The notes under the pieces: generated by a model
What the model saw: the letters and a program-made list of their open reading frames with translations, nothing else
Database searches by the model: none
What the model was told of the DNA's origin: nothing
Made by a program: the position numbers and the translations under genes
Shown here: positions 32,886 to 42,102 of the stretch, piece by piece
Layout: each line of letters begins with the position of its first letter
How positions within the stretch are numbered: position 1 is the stretch's first letter
Source of the DNA: Kibdelosporangium sp. MJ126-NF4
GTDB taxonomy: Bacteria; Actinomycetota; Actinomycetes; Mycobacteriales; Pseudonocardiaceae
DNA length: 64,000 nt
NCBI RefSeq assembly: GCF_000826545.1
Contig: NZ_CDME01000014.1
Span: 248,001 to 312,000 of the forward strand
Direction: 5' to 3'

Positions 32886-33599
32886 TCCGCCGGACCGAGG
32901 GGGGAGGTGTCCGGCGGCTTCGGCGACGCTCTCGACGAGCGCCAAGTCTTGTCGGTGCCCAGGTGAGCACCAAGGCTTCAGCCTTCGAGGCAGAGCGTAG
33001 ACCGTCCATCACCAAGTGCGCCACCAGGTCGGGAAAATTGATCTTTCCCGATGCACGAGGTCCTCCGCCAGTGTACGCGTGTCCAGTGGGTTCGCGGGCT
33101 TGCGCGGGTTTCCCTACTCGGCGGAAGGTTGACCGACTGTGCACACGAGTGCGTTGTGTCGGGCAGTGCCGTCCTTGTGTGTTCTGCGGCACTGAATGCC
33201 ATCTCTGCAGCGCCGTCTGTCACGAAACAGGCTCTGACCTGGCCGGACTGTGGTGGCGGTTTTCTGTGTTCCGCTCTGCCTGTGCCGGTGGACGCGGTGT
33301 GCTGTTCGGTTACGGGATTGATCTCGCCGTGATCGGGCTGTGTGTGAGTGGTCGGGTCCACCAGTTCGGTGTGCTGTTCGCGGACTTCGCACCGGCGTGC
33401 TGCGAGCGTTTGCGCCGGGGTGGAGAACGGGCCAAATGGCCATGGATGTTGTGTCCGGTGGGCCTGCTCGCGCACTGGGCGTGAGGTGTTCTCGGGTGGA
33501 ATTCCCCGAAATGTCGGTCACCCCTGCGGGTGAGGCGGTCGCGGCCGTCGTCTGGTCTGGCTGTGGGCGGGCTGCCGTGTCTGGTGGGATGCTTGCCGC

Positions 33600-34715
33600 G
33601 TGCTGGGGGCGGTCGAGGCGAATCTGCGGCGGATGAGCCGCGGGATCATGGCCGCGCTGCGGACGGCGGTCCTCGTCGGTGTGACCGTGGTCGCAGTGCT
33701 GCGGACCGGGCCTGAGTTGTGGTGGGTGGCGGTGATCGCCGTCGCGTGGAGTGCCCTCCTTGGCGTGGCGCTGTTCCTCGGCTTCAGCGGCAGTTCGTGG
33801 ATCGTGCCCGTCGACTCGGCGTTCGTCGTGGCGCTGTGTTTGGCGCAGCCGTGGCTGGTCGCCGCGGACGATCTCGCCACCAGCACGAACTGGGTGCTCG
33901 CAGTGGTTTCCGCCACCGCGGTGGCGCATCAGTGGTATGTCGGCGTCGGTGCCGCTGCCGCGTCCGTCACGGCGCTGGTCGCCGCCTATCTCGTGGGTGT
34001 TTACCTTGCCACGCCGGACAACTGGGCGGCGGCGGTGCCGATCGCCCTGTGGACTTACGGTGAGGCCACGGCGTCGCGCGTGATGTTCGTGTTGCTGCGC
34101 TCCGGGGCGCGGGCTGTCGACCGGACAGCCGCCCAACTGGAGCACACGCGCCAGGAGGCCGCGGTGGCGGTGGCCCGGCGTGCGGAGGAACGTCACCACC
34201 TCGCCGCGCTGCACGACACAGCGGCGTCGACGATGCTCGCGGCGGGGCTTGGCATGGTCGACGGCGACGAGCCGTGGCTGGCCGAGCAGGCCGCGCGGGA
34301 TATTCGTGTGCTGACCGAGCAGCCCGAGGAACCTGTTGGTGTACTTGATCTCGTGGACGTTCTCGCCGACATCACGCGCTTCAGCCCGCTCGCCGTGGTG
34401 GTGACCGGACCGGAATCGCTCCCAGTGCCCGCTGGGCCCGCGTTGGAGATCGGCGGGTGTGTGCGGGAGGCACTGACGAATGTCGTACGGCACTCCGGTG
34501 TCGACGCGGCCGAGATCGTTGTCGAGTCGTCGCCGGTCAGTGTGCGTGTCGTCGACCACGGCGCGGGGTTCGACCCGGCGTCGGTCTCCGTGCACCGCCG
34601 TGGCATCTCTGGTTCCATTGTGGAACGGATGCGGCGGGCGGGTGGCACGGCGGTGGTTCAGTCGCGGCCCGGCTCGGGCACCACGGTCCGGCTGGTGTGG
34701 CCCCATGACGAGTGA
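33600..34715 (+). CDS. Sensor histidine kinase with HATPase domain
   Basis: 371 residues. Five or so membrane helices in residues 20-165. A coiled segment, then the phosphoacceptor region ERHHLAALHDTAASTMLAAG (H205), and an ATPase domain with REALTNVVRHSG (N box), DHGAGFDP (G1) and GSGTTVRLVWP at the end (G3). The G2 box is weak (GISGSIVERMRRAG). GTG at 33600 has GGTGGGA upstream; ATG at 33633 is possible. Its 3' end overlaps the next sensor gene by 11 bases. Signal unknown. Confidence 0.88.
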   Translation: MLGAVEANLRRMSRGIMAALRTAVLVGVTVVAVLRTGPELWWVAVIAVAWSALLGVALFLGFSGSSWIVPVDSAFVVALCLAQPWLVAADDLATSTNWVLAVVSATAVAHQWYVGVGAAAASVTALVAAYLVGVYLATPDNWAAAVPIALWTYGEATASRVMFVLLRSGARAVDRTAAQLEHTRQEAAVAVARRAEERHHLAALHDTAASTMLAAGLGMVDGDEPWLAEQAARDIRVLTEQPEEPVGVLDLVDVLADITRFSPLAVVVTGPESLPVPAGPALEIGGCVREALTNVVRHSGVDAAEIVVESSPVSVRVVDHGAGFDPASVSVHRRGISGSIVERMRRAGGTAVVQSRPGSGTTVRLVWPHDE

Positions 34716-35799
34716 TCCTGTGCGGGACCTCACTGTGTCGCGGCTGTCACGTGGTTTCCGGCTGGCGAACCTGGTGATGGTGCTCGTCGTGTTGGCCGGT
34801 CTCGCGCTGCCCACGCTGCTGACGGACGCGGCGGTGTACCACAGCTTTGCCGCGCAGGTCATCGCGTTCCTCACCGATGTTGTGGTCGCCGCCATAGTAG
34901 GTCTGCACATCCGGCGGGAGCGGTTCGGTGACGCCACGCGCTGGGCGTTGCTCGTGCTCACTGTTGCCGCGTATCTGGTCGCGACCACCGGTGTTCCTAC
35001 CTCGCACCAGGTCGCACAGGAGACCGACTGGTCGTTCGGCGTGGTCGGCTGGCTCGGGTTGTTGGTGCTGCTGGACCGGACCGTGCTCGGTTCGGTGCTG
35101 TTCCTGGCCGCTGTCAACGTGTTCAGCGCCGGTTACATAGTTGTCATCGGTGAGGACGTACTCAGGTTCGCGGTGGGCGCGATCCTCGTGCTCGGGTTCC
35201 AGTTGGCGTTCGTGGCCGCCGCGGCGGCGCTTGGCCGGTTCGCCGCGAGCGCGAGCCTGGCGGTGCACGACGCCCAGCGGCTGCGGACCGCCGAGGCTGT
35301 CGCCGACCAGGTCCAGGCGGACCGCAAAGCCCGGTACGCCGGTCTCGCCGAGACCACGGTCCCGCTGCTCGACGAGCTGGCGTCCGGCCGGGCCGATCTG
35401 CGCGACGACGGGACGCGGGCCCGGTACGCGGTCGAGGCGGCCAGGATGCGGCGGCTCTTCGCGGAGAACGACGATGTCGGCGATCCCCTTGTGCACGAGC
35501 TCAAAGCCTGTGTCGACATCGCGGAACGCAAGGGGGTCGCGGTCCACCTGGACACGTGGGGCGAGCATCCGGTGCCGCCGGTGGCGATCCGCCGTACCTT
35601 GGTCGAACCGGTGGTGCGGAGCCTCGCCACAGCGGTGGCCACCGCGCGCGTGACCGTCCTCGGATCGGGGAACGCCGTGACTGTCAGCGTGGTCACGGAT
35701 TCGCGGGTGCCGGTCGGCGAGGTCGGCGACCCGCCGGTGACTGTGACGACGACGACCGCGGACGGCCTGACCTGGGTGGAGGCAACCTGGTGGACGTGA
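34705..35799 (+). CDS. Sensor-like membrane protein lacking an ATPase domain
   Basis: 364 residues from ATG 34705. Six hydrophobic segments in the N-terminal 190 residues, then a helical region (ASLAVHDAQRLRTAEAVADQ, LAETTVPLLDELASGRADLR) where a dimerisation domain would sit, and a C-terminal domain that ends ADGLTWVEATWWT. The N, G1 and G2 boxes of histidine kinases are not visible, so it is likely a degenerate kinase or an accessory sensor. Translationally overlaps both neighbours, so all three products are made together. No family name can be given with confidence. Confidence 0.75.
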   Translation: MTSDPVRDLTVSRLSRGFRLANLVMVLVVLAGLALPTLLTDAAVYHSFAAQVIAFLTDVVVAAIVGLHIRRERFGDATRWALLVLTVAAYLVATTGVPTSHQVAQETDWSFGVVGWLGLLVLLDRTVLGSVLFLAAVNVFSAGYIVVIGEDVLRFAVGAILVLGFQLAFVAAAAALGRFAASASLAVHDAQRLRTAEAVADQVQADRKARYAGLAETTVPLLDELASGRADLRDDGTRARYAVEAARMRRLFAENDDVGDPLVHELKACVDIAERKGVAVHLDTWGEHPVPPVAIRRTLVEPVVRSLATAVATARVTVLGSGNAVTVSVVTDSRVPVGEVGDPPVTVTTTTADGLTWVEATWWT

Positions 35800-36437
35800 C
35801 CAGCGTGGTCGTCGTCGACGACCACCCGGCGATCGCGGCGGGCATCGGGGTGTGGTGTGCCACAGCGGATCCGCCTGTCCGCGTGGTCGATTCCGGCAGT
35901 ACGCCCGCGGTCGCGTGGACCGGTCCTGGCGGCGACGCGGACGTGGTCGTGTTCGACCTCCAACTGGGCGGCAAGGTCCCGGCCTACCGCGACCTGCGGC
36001 ATCTGGTCGACGCGGGCAGGCAGGTCGTGGTGTACACCATGCGCGACGATCAGGAGACAGTGCTGATGTGCCTGGACATCGGGGTGTTCGCGTACCTGAG
36101 CAAGACCGAGGGCCCTCGGCACCTGGTGCCCGCGATCCGTGCCGCCGGCCAGAGTCTGCCGTACACGCCGCCGGTGATGGCGCGTGCCTTCGGCACCGAC
36201 ACCCGCAACGAACGGCCGCGGCTGACCCCGCGCGAGGTCGACGTGCTGGTGAACTGGTTCGCTTGTGAGTCCAAGGAAATGGTCGCCCGCAAGCTCGGGA
36301 TCACCGTGCGGACGGTGAACAGCTACATCGACCGGGCCAGGATCAGGTACGCGCACGCCGGTCGCCCCGCGCCGACCAAGGCCGCCCTTGTCGCGCGGGC
36401 GATCCAGGACGGCCTTGTGCGGCTGGAAGAGTTGTAG
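35790..36437 (+). CDS. LuxR-family response regulator
   Basis: 215 residues from GTG 35790, behind GGAGG at 35777-35781. Receiver: VVVVDDHPAIAAG, D56 in VVVFDLQLGG, T83 in VVYTMRDD, K105 in AYLSKTEG. C-terminal LuxR domain: LTPREVDVLVNWFACESKEM, VARKLGITVRTVNSYIDRAR. The stop of the upstream sensor overlaps its start by ten bases. Third member of a three-gene unit with two sensor-like proteins. Confidence 0.92.
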   Translation: MDVTSVVVVDDHPAIAAGIGVWCATADPPVRVVDSGSTPAVAWTGPGGDADVVVFDLQLGGKVPAYRDLRHLVDAGRQVVVYTMRDDQETVLMCLDIGVFAYLSKTEGPRHLVPAIRAAGQSLPYTPPVMARAFGTDTRNERPRLTPREVDVLVNWFACESKEMVARKLGITVRTVNSYIDRARIRYAHAGRPAPTKAALVARAIQDGLVRLEEL

Positions 36438-36506
36438 GTCACCACGTTTGTGGGTTGAACGACCGTCAGCACACGCCCATGTGTGGGAATACCGTTTGCG
36501 ACGGGG

Positions 36507-37244
36507 TTACCACCGGGGGGAGAGGGCGCCGAGGGCTCCGAGAGCCACGGCGGCGGCAGTTGAGGCGCGCAGGACGCTCGGCCCGAGCCGAACGGCCTGC
36601 GCGCCCACGTCTCGCAGCAGGGCGATCTCCTCGTCGCTGACACCGCCTTCGGGGCCGACGACAACCACGATGTCGCCCTGCTCCGGCAGTGTGACGTCGG
36701 CGATCCGCCGACCGGCCGATCCTTCGAGGACCAGGCCGAGCGCGCCGTCCAGCACACCCGCCAGTTCCTTGGTGCTCACCGGTTCGCGCACATCGGGCAC
36801 CCACGGGCGGCGGGCCTGCTTGGCCGCCTCACGGACCGTGTTCCGCCAGCGCGCCAACGCTTTCTCGCCGCGCGGGCCGTCTTCCCACTTGGCCACGCAC
36901 CGGGACGCGCGCCACGGCACGATCTCGTCCGCGCCCGCCTCGGTGGCCAGTTCCACCGCCAGCTCACCGCGATCGCCCTTGACCAACGCCTGGGCGATCA
37001 CCACCCGGGGCTGTGGCGCGGGCACGCTGGAGCGCTCGATCACGCGCAGCCACAACGAATCCCGGCCTTCCAGCCGATCGACCTCGCAGCCGGCCAGTTC
37101 GCCCGCGCCGTCCGACACCGTGAGGACCTCGCCTGGCCGCAGACGTTTCACCGTTGCCGCGTGCCTGCCTTCCGGGCCGTCGAGGAGGAACTCCGGCCCG
37201 GTCGGCAGCGCGTCGACAAGGAACAGCGGCGGTGTACTGCTCAC
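36507..37244 (-). CDS. rsmE: 16S rRNA (uracil-1498 N3)-methyltransferase
   Basis: 245 residues. It has the PUA-like start ([20 protein letters not shown]), then the SPOUT methyltransferase with the knot motifs [18 protein letters not shown] and [23 protein letters not shown] start overlaps the dnaJ stop by GTGA. Order dnaJ2-rsmE is as in mycobacteria. Confidence 0.96.
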   Translation of the reverse strand: MSSTPPLFLVDALPTGPEFLLDGPEGRHAATVKRLRPGEVLTVSDGAGELAGCEVDRLEGRDSLWLRVIERSSVPAPQPRVVIAQALVKGDRGELAVELATEAGADEIVPWRASRCVAKWEDGPRGEKALARWRNTVREAAKQARRPWVPDVREPVSTKELAGVLDGALGLVLEGSAGRRIADVTLPEQGDIVVVVGPEGGVSDEEIALLRDVGAQAVRLGPSVLRASTAAAVALGALGALSPRW

Positions 37245-38401
37245 CGTGAACGGTGGGATCGCAACCGGGAGAACAGGCCGCCGCCCTTGCCGTTGGTCGT
37301 GGCCAGCCCGCCTTCGTCCTCGCCGCGCAGGGACGCCAGTTCCCGCAGCAGTTCCTGCTGGCGGGCGTCCAGCCGGGTCGGCACCTCGACGTCCACGTGC
37401 ACGTGCAGGTCGCCGCGGCCGTCGACCCGGCCGGACTGCCGCAGTTTCGGCATGCCCCGGCCGCTCATCAGCAGTTCGGTGCCGTGCTGGGTACCGGGTT
37501 CGAGCTCCAGTTCCTCGACGCCGTCGAGCGTCTCCAACGGGAGCACGGCGCCGAGCGCGGCCGTGGTCATCGGGACGCGCAGGGTGCAGTGCAGGTCCGA
37601 CCCGGAACGCTCGAACGTCGTGTGCGGCTGCTCCTCGACCTCGACGTACAGGTCACCGGCGGGCCCGCCGCCGGGGCCGACCTCGCCCTGGCCGGACAGC
37701 CGTACGCGCATGCCGTCCGCGACACCCGGCGGGACCTTCGCCACGATCGTGCGGCGCGAGCGGACCCGGCCGTCACCCGCGCACTGGCGGCACGGGTCCG
37801 GGATGACCTCGCCGAGGCCACGGCACACCGGGCACGGCCGCGCGGTCACGACCTGGCCGAGGAACGAACGCTGCACGGCCTGGATCTCGCCACGGCCGCC
37901 GCAGGTCTCGCACACCTCGGGTGCCGTGCCCTCGGCGCAGCCGGAGCCACGGCACAGCTCGCACAGGATCGCGGTGTCGACGGTGAGCTCGTGGCTCACC
38001 CCGGTGAGGCACTCCTCCAGCGTCAGCCGCATCCGGATGAGCGCGTCCGCGCCGGGCTGCACGCGGCTGCGGGGGCCGCGGGTGCCGCCGCCCGCAGCGC
38101 CGAAGAAGGCGTCCATGATGTCGCCGAGACCGAACCCGGCGAACGGGTCCCGCATTCCGCCGCCACCGGCGGCGTTGTCCAGCGGGTCGCCGCCCATGTC
38201 GACGATCTTGCGCTTCTGCGGATCGGACAGCACCTCGTAGGCGGCTGTCACCTCTTTGAACTTGTGCTGAGCCTCCTCGTCCGGGTTGACGTCCGGATGC
38301 AGCTCACGCGCCAGTTTGCGGTACGCGCGTTTGATCTCGTCGGCACCTGCGTTGCGCTGCACGCCCAGGATGCCGTAATAGTCCCTGGCCACCTTCGTCA
38401 T
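37241..38401 (-). CDS. dnaJ: Chaperone DnaJ (DnaJ2)
   Basis: 386 residues. J domain with [20 protein letters not shown] and the HPD in [15 protein letters not shown] region [14 protein letters not shown]; four zinc-binding CxxCxGxG repeats ([32 protein letters not shown]); C-terminal substrate domain. A CAGGAGG ribosome site precedes ATG 38401. Follows hrcA by 61 bp. Confidence 0.97.
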   Translation of the reverse strand: MTKVARDYYGILGVQRNAGADEIKRAYRKLARELHPDVNPDEEAQHKFKEVTAAYEVLSDPQKRKIVDMGGDPLDNAAGGGGMRDPFAGFGLGDIMDAFFGAAGGGTRGPRSRVQPGADALIRMRLTLEECLTGVSHELTVDTAILCELCRGSGCAEGTAPEVCETCGGRGEIQAVQRSFLGQVVTARPCPVCRGLGEVIPDPCRQCAGDGRVRSRRTIVAKVPPGVADGMRVRLSGQGEVGPGGGPAGDLYVEVEEQPHTTFERSGSDLHCTLRVPMTTAALGAVLPLETLDGVEELELEPGTQHGTELLMSGRGMPKLRQSGRVDGRGDLHVHVDVEVPTRLDARQQELLRELASLRGEDEGGLATTNGKGGGLFSRLRSHRSR

Positions 38402-38462
38402 GTCCTCCTGCCGCAGTGCGGTCCGCGGTGACGTACCGCACCCGGCTCTGCCCTGTTGGTGA

Positions 38463-39482
38463 TCATCGAGCTGTCAGAATCTCCCCGACGTAATTGGCAA
38501 CCGCGCGGACCGCGGCGATAGTTCCCGGGTAGTCCATCCGCGTCGGACCGACGACTCCCATTCCGCCCAGCAGTTCGGTGCCGCCGTACCCGATGGACAC
38601 GACGGAGGTGCTGCGCATCTGCTCGGCCTCGTTCTCGCCGCCGATGTGCACGGTCACTGTGCCAGCGTCGCGCGCCGATGCGAGCAGCTTGAGGATGATG
38701 ACCTGTTCCTCGAGCGCTTCCAGCACCTGGCGCAGCGAGCCGGGGAAGTCCGCGACGCTGCGGGTCAGGTTGGCGGTGCCACCGAGCACCAGCCGCTCCT
38801 CCGGGTGCTCGACCAGCGACTCGACCAGCACCGACCCGACCCGGATCATCACGTCACGCAGGTCGTTCGGCGCGGACTCGATCAGCTCGGCGACCTTGAC
38901 CGCGGCGTCGGTCAGCCGATGGCCCGCCAGCGTCGAGTTGATCATCGTGCGCATCCGGGCGAGCGAGTCCTCGGTGGTCACGTCGCCGAGGTCGACCATC
39001 CGCTGGTCGACCCGGGCGGTGTCGGTGATCATCACCAGCATCAGCCGGGCCGGGGTGATCAGCACCAGCTCGATGTGCCGGACCGACGAGCGGGTCAGCG
39101 TCGGGTACTGCACGACGGCGACCTGCCTGGTCAGCTGGGCGAGCAGGCGCACGCTGCGGCGCAGCACGTCGTCGAGGTCGACCGCGCCCTCCAGGAACGT
39201 GCCGATCGCCCGGCGCTCGGCCACCGACAGCGGCTTGGCCTCCGACAGCCGGTCGACGAACAGGCGGTAGCCCTTGTCGGTCGGGATCCGGCCCGCGCTG
39301 GTGTGCGGCTGCATGATGTAGCCGTCCTCCTCCAGCGAGGCCATGTCGTTGCGGACCGTCGCGCTGGAAACACCCAGGTTGTGCCGGTCGACGATCGCCT
39401 TGGAGGCCACCGGCTCGTGGTTGGACACGTAGTCGGCGACGATCGCGCGGAGCACTTCGAATCGACGCTCGTCGGCGTTCAC
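38463..39482 (-). CDS. hrcA: Heat-inducible transcriptional repressor HrcA
   Basis: 339 residues. Winged helix: [69 protein letters not shown]. It binds CIRCE sites before groEL/dnaK-type operons and is stabilised by GroEL. GTG at 39482 is chosen (GGGAGGGC upstream; a GTG three bases earlier is equal). No CIRCE inverted repeat can be seen before this gene, so it may not regulate itself here. Confidence 0.96.
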   Translation of the reverse strand: MNADERRFEVLRAIVADYVSNHEPVASKAIVDRHNLGVSSATVRNDMASLEEDGYIMQPHTSAGRIPTDKGYRLFVDRLSEAKPLSVAERRAIGTFLEGAVDLDDVLRRSVRLLAQLTRQVAVVQYPTLTRSSVRHIELVLITPARLMLVMITDTARVDQRMVDLGDVTTEDSLARMRTMINSTLAGHRLTDAAVKVAELIESAPNDLRDVMIRVGSVLVESLVEHPEERLVLGGTANLTRSVADFPGSLRQVLEALEEQVIILKLLASARDAGTVTVHIGGENEAEQMRSTSVVSIGYGGTELLGGMGVVGPTRMDYPGTIAAVRAVANYVGEILTAR

Positions 39483-39798
39483 CACTGCCCTCCCCGCGGT
39501 CGACCTTGCCAGTACCGACCTCAAGTTTACGGAGCGACCCGCCGGGTTTGCGCCACCACTTGGTCTCGAGTGCATGCCCGCCAGGTCAACACCGGTTCCG
39601 CGCGGCGCGGCAGGCGGTGTCCGCGCGCCTGTGGGACCGCTCCTGTTCGACCAGTCACCGCCGGGGCCGCCCCGATGACCTCGAACAGAGCAGCGACACG
39701 AATCCGCTGGGTGACCGGCTGCCCGCGTGCGGCCACTCTCCGTGCTGGACCACGATGGGCACGGGTTCACATCGCACCGCAGTTCGAGGGAGTTCGCC

Positions 39799-40899
39799 GT
39801 GCGCCCGGATGCCTCCGCCGCCGCATTGGCTTTCGCGCCTGCCCGGCTGACGATGGCACGGGAGCTCGCGGGCTGGCGCAGGCGGGACCTGGCCGAGGCG
39901 ATCGACCGCACACCCGCCGCCGTGTCCGGGTACGAGCTGGGCCAGTCGCGGCCCAGCGCGGAGACGCTGTCGCGGTGCGCGCAGGCGCTGGACGTGCCGC
40001 CGTCGTTCTTCGCCGCCGGGCGCCCGCAGCTGCACCTGGACACCGCGCAGGCGCATTTCCGGTCGTTGCGCGCGACCACCGCGACCCAGCGCCAGCAGGC
40101 GCTGGCGCATGTCGAGCTGCTGTGGGAGCTCGTCGAGCAGCTGGACCAGGTGGTCGAGTTCCCCGCGCTGGACGTGGGCCTCACGATGGGCGTCCCGCAC
40201 GGCGATCCCGTCATGACCGCGCGCACGGTCCGTGGCGCGTGGGGTGTTGTCGACGGACCGGCCGCGCACCTGGTCCGCAACCTGGAGGCGCGCGGTGTGG
40301 TCACCACCCGTGTTCCCATGCCGGACAACGACACCATCGACGCGTTCTCGTCCGCACTGTCCGGACGGCCGGTCATCGCGTTGACCTACAAGGGAAACCC
40401 GATGCGCAGGCGGTTCTCGGTCGCGCACGAGCTCGGCCACCTGCTGCTGCACCCCGAACCGGAGCCGGGCAGCCTGCGGCACGAACGCGAGGCGAACCTG
40501 TTCGCGGCGGAGTTCCTCATGCCGGCCAACGAGATCCGCGACCTGCTGCCGATCGGGGCGGAGGTCGGGGCGCTCAAGGACCTGGCCGACTGCTACGGCG
40601 TCACCACGGCGACGCTGGCCTACCGGGGCGGGAATCTCGGCGTCTACGGCGAGTCCACGGTGCGGCGGGTCGTGGACACGCTCTCCCGGATGGGCTGGCG
40701 CACCGGCGAGCCGGTCGGCTCCGGCTATCCGGGCGAGCAGCCCGAGCTGCTGCGGCTGGCCATCGAACTGGCCGCCGCGGACGGCCTGACGCTGCCGTCG
40801 CTGGCCGCCCGGCTGCACATCGGACTGCCCCGGCTGCGGGCGCTGGTCGGCCTGTCCGACACACGGCCCACACTCCGGCTGATCCACGGCGCGGGCTGA
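39799..40899 (+). CDS. XRE-family regulator with ImmA/IrrE peptidase domain
   Basis: 366 residues. The N-terminal helix-turn-helix [37 protein letters not shown] is followed by a zinc-peptidase domain with [13 protein letters not shown] (HExxH) and [14 protein letters not shown] (third ligand Glu). This COG2856 type includes ImmA, which cleaves phage repressors, and regulators such as RamB-like ones in toxin-antitoxin or stress control. GTG 39799 has an AGGGAG site six bases upstream. Orphan: no repressor or integrase gene is adjacent. Confidence 0.88.
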   Translation: MRPDASAAALAFAPARLTMARELAGWRRRDLAEAIDRTPAAVSGYELGQSRPSAETLSRCAQALDVPPSFFAAGRPQLHLDTAQAHFRSLRATTATQRQQALAHVELLWELVEQLDQVVEFPALDVGLTMGVPHGDPVMTARTVRGAWGVVDGPAAHLVRNLEARGVVTTRVPMPDNDTIDAFSSALSGRPVIALTYKGNPMRRRFSVAHELGHLLLHPEPEPGSLRHEREANLFAAEFLMPANEIRDLLPIGAEVGALKDLADCYGVTTATLAYRGGNLGVYGESTVRRVVDTLSRMGWRTGEPVGSGYPGEQPELLRLAIELAAADGLTLPSLAARLHIGLPRLRALVGLSDTRPTLRLIHGAG

Positions 40900-41093
40900 T
40901 CGTCCGGACCGGTAGTCCCGCCCATCGTCCCCGTAATCGTCGCTGTTCAGCGCCCTGTCCACTGCACTGGACGCCGGGCCGACGACCACCCAAATGGACC
41001 AGTGGTCTAAACCTTCCCCGAGTTAGGAAACTTTGTTAACGTTCAGCCCCGATCAGCGGTTCACTGCCCCGGTCGTCGGTACAGGGAGGAACC

Positions 41094-41252
41094 TTGCGCG
41101 CGGACCACTTCTGCGAGCGTCGGGAGCTGGCTGCCTTCCGTGTCAGCGGACACGGCGTGGTGATCTGCGACGGTACCTCGTACGAGCTGCGACGGGGAGA
41201 CCTCGTAACTGGACACGTATTGGCGGTGGATGGTGGCTGGCTCGCTCGCTGA
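41094..41252 (+). CDS. Possible 52-codon ORF overlapping the IclR start
   Basis: TTG at 41094 stands four bases after AGGGAGG and opens 52 codons, ending in TGA at 41252, 22 bases inside the IclR gene. The peptide FRVSGHGVVICDGTSYELRR, GDLVTGHVLAVDGGWLAR ends in LAVDGGW, which resembles the C-terminus of short-chain dehydrogenases. It may be a fragment of an old gene or an upstream frame that couples to iclR. Evidence is thin. Confidence 0.3.
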   Translation: MRADHFCERRELAAFRVSGHGVVICDGTSYELRRGDLVTGHVLAVDGGWLAR

Positions 41253-42102
41253 GAACCTGTACCGAGATGTCGTCCCGGTCAACGGGACGCCGAAGGAGGC
41301 CCCGGCCCCTGCCGCGGCGCCGAAGAAGATCGAGACCGAGAACGAGAAACGCAGCCACACCGGAACGCTGGAGCGCGGCCTGGCGGTGCTCGAACACGTC
41401 GGGCTCCGCCAGGAGATCTCCACCAACGCTATCGCCACCCAGCTGGGCCTGTCGCGCAGCGCGGTCTACCGGATCGTGCACACGCTCAAGGAACTCGACT
41501 ACCTGGAGGCCGACCACGTCACCGGCCGCGTGCGGCTCGGCGCACGCCTGGTCGAACTCGGTGTGCAGGCGATGTCGGCGACCGATCTGCACAAGGCCGC
41601 GCCGCAGTTCCTCGCCGGACTGGCCGCCCGCAGCGGCGAGACGATCTTCCTGGCCGTGCCGGACGGCGACGCGATGGTCTACGTCGGCAAGGACAGGGGC
41701 GCCAACGCCGTCACGTTGCACTGCCAGCTCGGTACCCGGCGGCCACAGCACGCGTCCTCCCTGGGCAAGGCGTGGCTGTCCGCGCTCACGCCGTCCGAGC
41801 GAGTCGAACGGGTCACTCGGATGCGGCTGGACCGCTTGACACCCAGGACGATCGTGGACCGCACCCTGTTACTCGACGAGCTCGACCGCAGCGGCAGGCG
41901 CGGGTGGGCCGTCGACAATGTCGAGAACGAGCCCGATGTGGCCTGTGTCGCCGCGTCGATCCGTGACCGCACAGGGCAACCCGTCGCCGCGATGAGCATC
42001 GCGGGCCCGGCCGGACGTGTACTGGCGAGAATCGACGAACTCGGCCTGATGGTCGCCGACGCGGCGGGCACGTTGTCCCGCCGTCTCGGTTACCTGCCGT
42101 GA
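41230..42102 (+). CDS. IclR-family transcriptional regulator
   Basis: 290 residues. After about 35 charged, Lys/Glu/Pro-rich residues comes the winged helix GTLERGLAVLEHVGLRQEIS, TNAIATQLGLSRSAVYRIVH, TLKELDYLEAD, then the effector-binding domain (LHKAAPQFLAGLAARSGETI, ASSLGKAWLSALTP, CVAASIRDRTGQPVAAMSIA). ATG 41230 is the only in-frame ATG/GTG before the helix. Its TGA overlaps the GTG of the lactate permease gene (GTGA), so it very likely controls lactate uptake in response to the substrate. Confidence 0.94.
   Translation: MVAGSLAENLYRDVVPVNGTPKEAPAPAAAPKKIETENEKRSHTGTLERGLAVLEHVGLRQEISTNAIATQLGLSRSAVYRIVHTLKELDYLEADHVTGRVRLGARLVELGVQAMSATDLHKAAPQFLAGLAARSGETIFLAVPDGDAMVYVGKDRGANAVTLHCQLGTRRPQHASSLGKAWLSALTPSERVERVTRMRLDRLTPRTIVDRTLLLDELDRSGRRGWAVDNVENEPDVACVAASIRDRTGQPVAAMSIAGPAGRVLARIDELGLMVADAAGTLSRRLGYLP

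Larger units (their letters stand above)
32541..33599. other. 1-kb stretch without a credible gene
   Basis: No frame on either strand shows family similarity. It holds the second copy of the dispersed repeat (32671-32779), a perfect 13-bp inverted repeat (32847-32885), and a downstream stretch of lower GC around 33040-33300. Several long frames here look like artefacts of high GC. Confidence 0.6.

Noticed and set aside
32470..33192. Minus-strand frame through the dispersed repeat with GAEPPKPPT-like text
   Set aside because: The same text arises in the other repeat copy in a different context, so it comes from the repeat DNA and not from a protein family.
33114..35117. Long minus-strand frame opposite the sensor kinase genes
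   Set aside because: Arg/His/Thr-rich shadow, while the plus strand encodes clear membrane helices and kinase motifs.
39483..39560. CIRCE element before hrcA
   Set aside because: No CTAGCACTC-N9-GAGTGCTAG or near match is present in the upstream region.
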